A DNA stretch of 10,924 nucleotides. It comes from an uncultured Eubacteriales bacterium (GTDB lineage: Bacteria > Bacillota_A > Clostridia > Christensenellales > Aristaeellaceae). The position numbers and the translations under genes are program-made. Below, piece after piece: positions 7,268-10,924 of the stretch. The stretch's first letter is position 1, and each line of letters opens with the position of its first letter. The notes below the pieces were generated by a model. That model had not been told where the DNA came from. It searched no databases and saw nothing but the letters and a program-made list of their open reading frames with translations. Location of the stretch: contig CACYNZ010000100.1 of the NCBI GenBank assembly GCA_902775835.1, positions 1 through 10,924 of the forward strand, in the 5' to 3' direction.

Positions 7268-7954
7268 TCAGAAGAAAAACAGTTTTTCCATGACGGCACG
7301 CAGGGACGGGATAATGCCGGTAATCAGCAGAAACAGTCCGGCCGCCCCAAAGCCGACCAGGGAATAAAGACTCCACAGGAACATGGGCGCGGCAAAGGTG
7401 ATATGCTCAAAGAACTCGATCAGAACCGTGAAGCCGCCCAGCAGAAGCAGAAAACCGCCGAATATGAACGTCCTGCCCTGCTTCACATGCCTGAGCAGAC
7501 ACACCAGCGCCGTGGAAAGCAGGCAGCTGATGCCCGTCACCGGAAACGCGAAGGACAGAAACCAGCTGCCGCCGGTTTCAAGACAGATCATCAGCAGAAA
7601 CAGCGCGCAGGCAGCATGGTTCACCGGAATGAAGACTTCCGGATTCGGACGCCGGAACCACAGCGGCAGTACAAGCATGACGGCAAACAGTGCAATGCCG
7701 CCCATGGCATACACACCCCACTGCAGTTCGCCGTAAAGGTGAAGGCAGACAGTCAGCACCACGGCCTCCGCGATCACGCACAGAATGCTCAGGGCCACGG
7801 CCGCGGGCAGCGTGCTTTCCCGGGTATGCTGCGGCAGGCGTTCCGAATAGGTATTCTCCGCCTCCACGCCTTCCGGATTCCAGACAGGCGTCCCGCAGAG
7901 CGGACACCTGTTTACGCCTTCCTGCAGACGAACACCGCATTTGACACAGTACAT
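7268..7954 (-). CDS. Zinc-ribbon multi-pass membrane protein, DUF6320-like
   Basis: A 228-residue protein. The N-terminus is a four-cysteine zinc ribbon (Cys3, Cys6, Cys17, Cys20: YCVKCG...RCPLCGTPVW). A polar linker (22-48) leads to six hydrophobic segments at about 51-73, 80-100, 109-127, 131-153, 162-182 and 190-214. This layout fits the DUF6320 family, recalled from memory. No catalytic motif is visible and the function is unknown. The start ATG 7954 has AGGAG upstream (7962-7966) and lies 3 bases after the acyltransferase stop, so the two are almost certainly co-translated. In my recollection DUF6320 genes often sit beside condensation-type acyltransferases, which fits this pairing. It may serve as a membrane partner of the acyltransferase; that is inference. 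Confidence 0.85.
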   Translation of the reverse strand: MYCVKCGVRLQEGVNRCPLCGTPVWNPEGVEAENTYSERLPQHTRESTLPAAVALSILCVIAEAVVLTVCLHLYGELQWGVYAMGGIALFAVMLVLPLWFRRPNPEVFIPVNHAACALFLLMICLETGGSWFLSFAFPVTGISCLLSTALVCLLRHVKQGRTFIFGGFLLLLGGFTVLIEFFEHITFAAPMFLWSLYSLVGFGAAGLFLLITGIIPSLRAVMEKLFFF

Positions 7955-7957
7955 ATC

Positions 7958-9230
7958 TCAGCTCCTGTCATTGCTCTCAATATCCACCGGAATGCCCAGC
8001 TCCACCAGTCTGCAGAAAAACCTGCGTTCCAGCTCGCTTTCCCGGATATTCCGGATCATGTTGACCGTGGTCAGGTCCCCGCAGCTGATCACCGAGCAGT
8101 TGTTCGGATAGCTGCGCTGGGGACCGATAATGAATTCCATCCGCCGGACATACGGCTGCATATTTTCCGGCAGCTGCATCTGTCCGAGATTGGACAGGTT
8201 CAGGCTTCCGCTGCGTTCCCCGCTGGTAAAATAGATCAGATCCATCACCAGGTTCTTGATCACGGCGGGTGTCAGCCGCAGAAGCGTCACCTGCTGCGGC
8301 TGTACATTGGCGGCGATCATGCCGGCCATGTTCTGCCGGGTGGCCCCGGCCCGGAGCTGGTGATGGATCAGCTGGCACAGTTCATCCACGCTGTAGTCGC
8401 CGAACCTGGGATCCGCGCCGAGATTCAGGACCAGGGAGAAATTGCGCACGGTCCTGCTTCCGAATATGCGGCGCATATCCACGGGTATGGTGATCTTCAC
8501 CGGTTTCTGGCGCCGGCGCGCTCGCTCCATGTCCTGCATGTCCATCACGCTCCTGGCAAGCACGGCAGCGAGCAGAACGGTTACGGAAACATGCCGCTCC
8601 CGGGCCGCCGCGAGCAGCTTCCCGGTGGGTACTGTGCCTGTGATCAGATGCCGGAAGCCGTCCGGCTCCTTGGTCCCGTGCAGCCGATAGGAGGCTGCTT
8701 CCCCGCGTCCGGCAGCCGCCTGCGCCGCATAACGCGGAAAGCTGTCCTCCAAGTTCCTCCGCGTCCGGCGCCTGCTTCCAGTCCAGCACCGGGCCCTGCG
8801 GTGGAACCTGAATCCCATACCTGCGCTCCAGATAGCGGGCCACAAGCGTGCACAGGAACATGCTTCCGCCGCGGCCGTCTGTCAGGGAATGGAAAAACTC
8901 CACGGCAATCCGGTTCTGGTACCACAGAATCCGAAGACAGCATGTTCTCAGTTCGCGCCTGCTCATGTACGTCAGCGGATACGCGTAATCGGCCTGCACG
9001 TTCACGGGATCATGGTTTTCCTCCAGGTAATACCAGAAAAATCCCATTCTGAGCGACACGAAGAAGGAAGGAAACCGCGCGTGCACATCCTCAGCTGCCT
9101 GCCTGAGAATCTCAGGATCCACCGGGTCTGCAAGCGTGGCCGACAGCCGGAATACGTTGCACCAATCCCTGCGCCGGATTGCAGGGAAAATCAGTGCTGC
9201 CGTATCCAGACGATACCATTTTTTCTGCAT
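7958..9230 (-). pseudogene. Condensation-type (HxxxDG) acyltransferase, frameshifted
   Basis: Two overlapping frames together make one protein of about 423 residues. The N-terminal part (ATG 9230, AAAGGA upstream) contains FFHSLTDGRGG at about 112-122, the HxxxDG motif (His114, Asp118) of CoA-dependent acyltransferases of the condensation/alcohol-acetyltransferase/BAHD fold. The C-terminal part, in another frame, ends at 7958 and contains the matching half (NFSLVLNLG; SGSLNLSNLGQ; MEFIIGPQ). Removing one C from CC at 8749-8750 gives a seamless join, DAEEL-EDSFPRYA. Without that, the first frame continues to 8382 as a basic, Cys/Gly-rich tail unlike a protein fold. The family moves an acyl group from CoA or a carrier to an alcohol or amine; the substrate here is unknown. 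The cause may be a real mutation, a sequencing error, or recoding (see the separate site). It lies 61 bases after the phosphoesterase stop and 3 bases before the zinc-ribbon gene. Confidence 0.8.
8747..8760 (-). other. Frameshift point, possible +1 recoding site
   Basis: The minus strand reads GGAGG-AA-CTT-G-GAG. GGAGG (8760-8756) resembles a Shine-Dalgarno sequence two bases ahead of a CTT codon (8753-8751). A +1 slip of CTT onto TTG would skip G8750 and continue at GAG, which is exactly the frame needed. The bacterial prfB recoding site also has an SD-like motif followed by CTT, but there a TGA stop causes the pause; here the next codon is GGA. A simple extra base is more likely. Confidence 0.3.
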
Positions 9231-9291
9231 GACCGTCCTTTCTGCGCGGACACGTCCACGCTGTTTCCCGGATTCCGCTTCCGCGGCCGCT

Positions 9292-10224
9292 TTATGATTC
9301 CTTCAGCGGAACAAACGCACAGTCCCCGGCCCGGATAAGCAGGGCATCATCCCACATGCCCAGGGAATGATTCCGGAAAAACACACCGACTTCATCCGTA
9401 TCATACCATTCAAAGATCACCGAGCGCACCGCGCTTCCGCGTCCGCTTTCCAGGCTTGCCACATCCACCTGGACCACCGGCTGTCCGTCCACATTGGAAA
9501 TCTTCCGGTTGGCATCCTTGCCGGCCCAGACCGCATCCCCCACATGCGCGTGCCCATAGAAATGCATGCGCACATTCCCTGCCAGGGGAAGGAACCGGTC
9601 AAACAGCGGCGCTGCCCGATTGCCGCCGGCAAAGGCGTAATGCGAGCAGGTGATCACCGGCTTGGACAGGCTTTCCAGCGTATTCATGACCTTCCGGTAA
9701 TCTTCGGGGGAATACGGGTACATATCCGCGTTTCCCCGGACCTGACCGTGGGTCGTGAACCAGGCGCCGCCGGCGTCCGCATGGTCTGTAAGCAGACACA
9801 GGGCCATGTCTCCCAGGTCCACCAGTCCCCACATCTGCTCATACCTCTCCTGCACATGCCACTGGGGACTTTCACGGACATACTCAATAAAGGGAATGCA
9901 CATGCCTTTCAGGCTTTCGCTGTGATGCCGGAAATAGTCAAAATCATGGTTTCCCACCGTGTAATAGACAGGACATGATATACGAGCGAACTGTTCCACC
10001 TGCATGCGTGCCATTTCCCGGATATGTGAAAGATCCTCGCCTTCCGTCGCGTCCCCCAGATAGCAGACAAGCTCCGGTTCAAGATCAAGCGACACAAAAT
10101 CATCCATCGCTGTAAGCATGCAGGTTCTCGCGCGCTGCGGCTGGCGCTGCTGCAGATCGGACACGATCCAGAAGCGGTGCCGCACATGCGGCGCCAGGGA
10201 TAAGCGGAAATCGTCAATGATCAT
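9292..10224 (-). CDS. Calcineurin-like metallophosphoesterase
   Basis: A 310-residue soluble protein with no signal peptide. The metallophosphoesterase motifs occur in order: motif I SDLQ (Asp23), YLGDAT (Asp58), GNHD (Asn92, His93, Asp94), SHYAF (His195) and GHAH (His225, His227). These bind two metal ions and hydrolyse phosphomono- or diesters. Motif I is usually DxH; here the third residue is Gln, so one metal ligand is changed. I chose ATG 10224 because GAGGAGG lies five bases upstream; the in-frame start at 10284 has no such site. It is probably first in a unit with the acyltransferase (61-base gap with no promoter or terminator I can see). It is divergent from the macro-domain gene. The substrate cannot be predicted; relatives act on nucleotides, cyclic nucleotides or lipid phosphates. 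Confidence 0.9.
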   Translation of the reverse strand: MIIDDFRLSLAPHVRHRFWIVSDLQQRQPQRARTCMLTAMDDFVSLDLEPELVCYLGDATEGEDLSHIREMARMQVEQFARISCPVYYTVGNHDFDYFRHHSESLKGMCIPFIEYVRESPQWHVQERYEQMWGLVDLGDMALCLLTDHADAGGAWFTTHGQVRGNADMYPYSPEDYRKVMNTLESLSKPVITCSHYAFAGGNRAAPLFDRFLPLAGNVRMHFYGHAHVGDAVWAGKDANRKISNVDGQPVVQVDVASLESGRGSAVRSVIFEWYDTDEVGVFFRNHSLGMWDDALLIRAGDCAFVPLKES

Positions 10225-10275
10225 GATGGCCTCCTCGCTTCCGGAAATCACCCCGAAAGTGCCTGTCCCGGACAC

Positions 10276-10304
10276 TGGATTCACCGGAGATGGTACGCTA
10301 TAAT
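10276..10304 (+). promoter_or_regulatory. Promoter of the macro-domain gene
   Basis: A perfect TATAAT -10 (10299-10304) lies 17 bp after a poor -35, TGGATT (10276-10281). Transcription would start near 10311, giving a leader of about 54 bases. No clear promoter for the divergent phosphoesterase is visible in the same 140-base gap. Confidence 0.6.
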
Positions 10305-10364
10305 GATGGCATGCACCTCAGAGCACTGTATTCTGCGCTGAAGAACTGAACCAAGGAGCTGCCT

Positions 10365-10924
10365 ATGCCTTTTGAACTGATCCGTAATGACATTACCACC
10401 ATGAAAGTGGATGCCATTGTGAACTCCGCCAATCCTTCCCTTCTCGGAGGCGGCGGTCTTGACGGGGCCATACACCGTGCCGCCGGCCCCGGCCTCGCCA
10501 AAGCCTGTGCCCGACTCCACGGCTGCAATACCGGGGAAGCCAGGATCACACGCGGCTATCATCTTCCCGCCCGTTATGTCATTCATACCGTCGGACCTGT
10601 CTGGCACGGCGGTGACCAGGGCGAGGCAGAGAAGCTGGCTTCCTGCTACCGCAGCAGTCTGGAACTGGCACAGAAGCACCGGTGCAGAAGCATCGCGTTT
10701 CCCCTGATCGCCACGCACGCCTACGGCTTTCCCAAGGACCAGGCAATGACCATCGCCCTGGATGTCATCAGCCGTTTCCTGATGGATCACGACATGATGA
10801 TCTATCTCGTTCTGTTCGGGTCCACGGAATTCCTCACCGGACGCAGGCTTTACCGGGACGTCCGGGAATATGTGGATGACCGGTATGTACAGGAGCATGT
10901 CAACGACAGACTTGAATCCCGGAG
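10365..10924 (+). CDS. Macro-domain (ADP-ribose-binding) protein, partial at 3' end
   Basis: The first 186 codons are present, open to the end of the window. ATG 10365 follows AAGGAG (10353-10358) at good spacing. The macro fold is clear. Residues 15-41 hold the first ADP-ribose loop ([20 protein letters not shown], with Asn20, Asn23 and Asp33). [12 protein letters not shown] (69-80) follows, and the second phosphate loop is IATHAYGFP (115-123). Macro proteins of this group bind or hydrolyse ADP-ribose derivatives, such as O-acetyl-ADP-ribose or ADP-ribosyl groups on proteins, in the cytoplasm. The N-terminal half resembles YmdB. The region after 145 ([10 protein letters not shown]...VQEHVNDR) goes past the minimal domain and fits a longer Bacillota variety. 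In the second loop the usual (S/A)TG is ATH (His118), which could alter phosphate binding. No ADP-ribosyltransferase or sirtuin is visible in the window. Confidence 0.93.
   Translation, partial: MPFELIRNDITTMKVDAIVNSANPSLLGGGGLDGAIHRAAGPGLAKACARLHGCNTGEARITRGYHLPARYVIHTVGPVWHGGDQGEAEKLASCYRSSLELAQKHRCRSIAFPLIATHAYGFPKDQAMTIALDVISRFLMDHDMMIYLVLFGSTEFLTGRRLYRDVREYVDDRYVQEHVNDRLESR

Noticed and set aside
7223..9052. Plus-strand 609-codon open frame
   Set aside because: It lies entirely opposite the zinc-ribbon membrane protein and the acyltransferase, which have clear motifs and ribosome binding sites. Its translation is rich in His, Gln, Arg and Pro without any domain, typical of an antisense shadow in GC-rich DNA.
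8382..9230. Acyltransferase N-terminal frame as a stand-alone 282-residue protein
   Set aside because: After codon 160 the translation turns into a basic, Cys/Gly-rich stretch, while the overlapping frame continues the family sequence. The natural reading is one gene with an extra base.
10281..10898. Minus-strand 205-codon open frame
   Set aside because: It is antisense to the macro-domain gene and would cover that gene's promoter.
10225..10924. ADP-ribosylation toxin-antitoxin system around the macro gene
   Set aside because: A macro domain can act as an antitoxin (as in DarTG), but the neighbour is a divergent metallophosphoesterase and no ADP-ribosyltransferase is visible. The sequence after 10924 would be needed to judge further.

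Overview
This window looks like chromosomal DNA from a GC-rich, low-drug-profile member of the Bacillota (Firmicutes), most likely a gut-type anaerobe. The evidence is strong Shine-Dalgarno sequences (AGGAGG-like) in front of nearly every gene, sigma-A style promoters, a YesM/YesN two-component pair beside LplB-type sugar permeases, and a zinc-ribbon membrane protein of the DUF6320 kind. Erysipelotrichia or Lachnospiraceae are reasonable guesses, but the exact lineage is inference. There are no rRNA, tRNA, IS, CRISPR or phage features.

Layout. (1) 1-1050, minus strand: the first codons of a second sugar permease, preceded by a complete LplB-type ABC permease. Both are read from a promoter in the 1051-1233 gap. 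(2) 1234-3800, plus strand, divergent from the permeases: an AraC-type response regulator overlapping by 4 bp with a YesM-type histidine kinase. The pair ends at a 17-bp perfect hairpin terminator that it shares with the convergent gene. (3) 3843-5456, minus: a type-B carboxylesterase with its own promoter, which has an inverted-repeat operator candidate. (4) 5705-7078, minus: a lipoprotein fusing rhodanese, MsrA and MsrB domains, with a very good promoter upstream and a terminator downstream. (5) 7268-10224, minus: a probable three-gene unit of metallophosphoesterase, HxxxDG acyltransferase (interrupted by one extra base) and DUF6320-like zinc-ribbon membrane protein, closed by a terminator at 7211-7239. 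(6) From 10365, plus and divergent: a macro-domain protein running off the window end.

How it fits together. The kinase/regulator pair most likely senses an extracellular carbohydrate-related signal and controls the divergent importer. The esterase may act on an acylated substrate of that pathway, but this rests on adjacency only. The rhodanese-MsrA-MsrB lipoprotein would repair oxidised methionines outside the membrane. The acyltransferase and membrane protein look like one functional unit of unknown substrate.

The points most worth a second look are the triple-domain Msr lipoprotein, the acyltransferase frameshift (which falls on a CTT codon right after an SD-like GGAGG, as in prfB recoding), the macro domain whose second ADP-ribose loop has His in place of the usual Gly, and the metallophosphoesterase with DLQ where DxH is expected. 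I do not see a clearly new defence or mobile system here.
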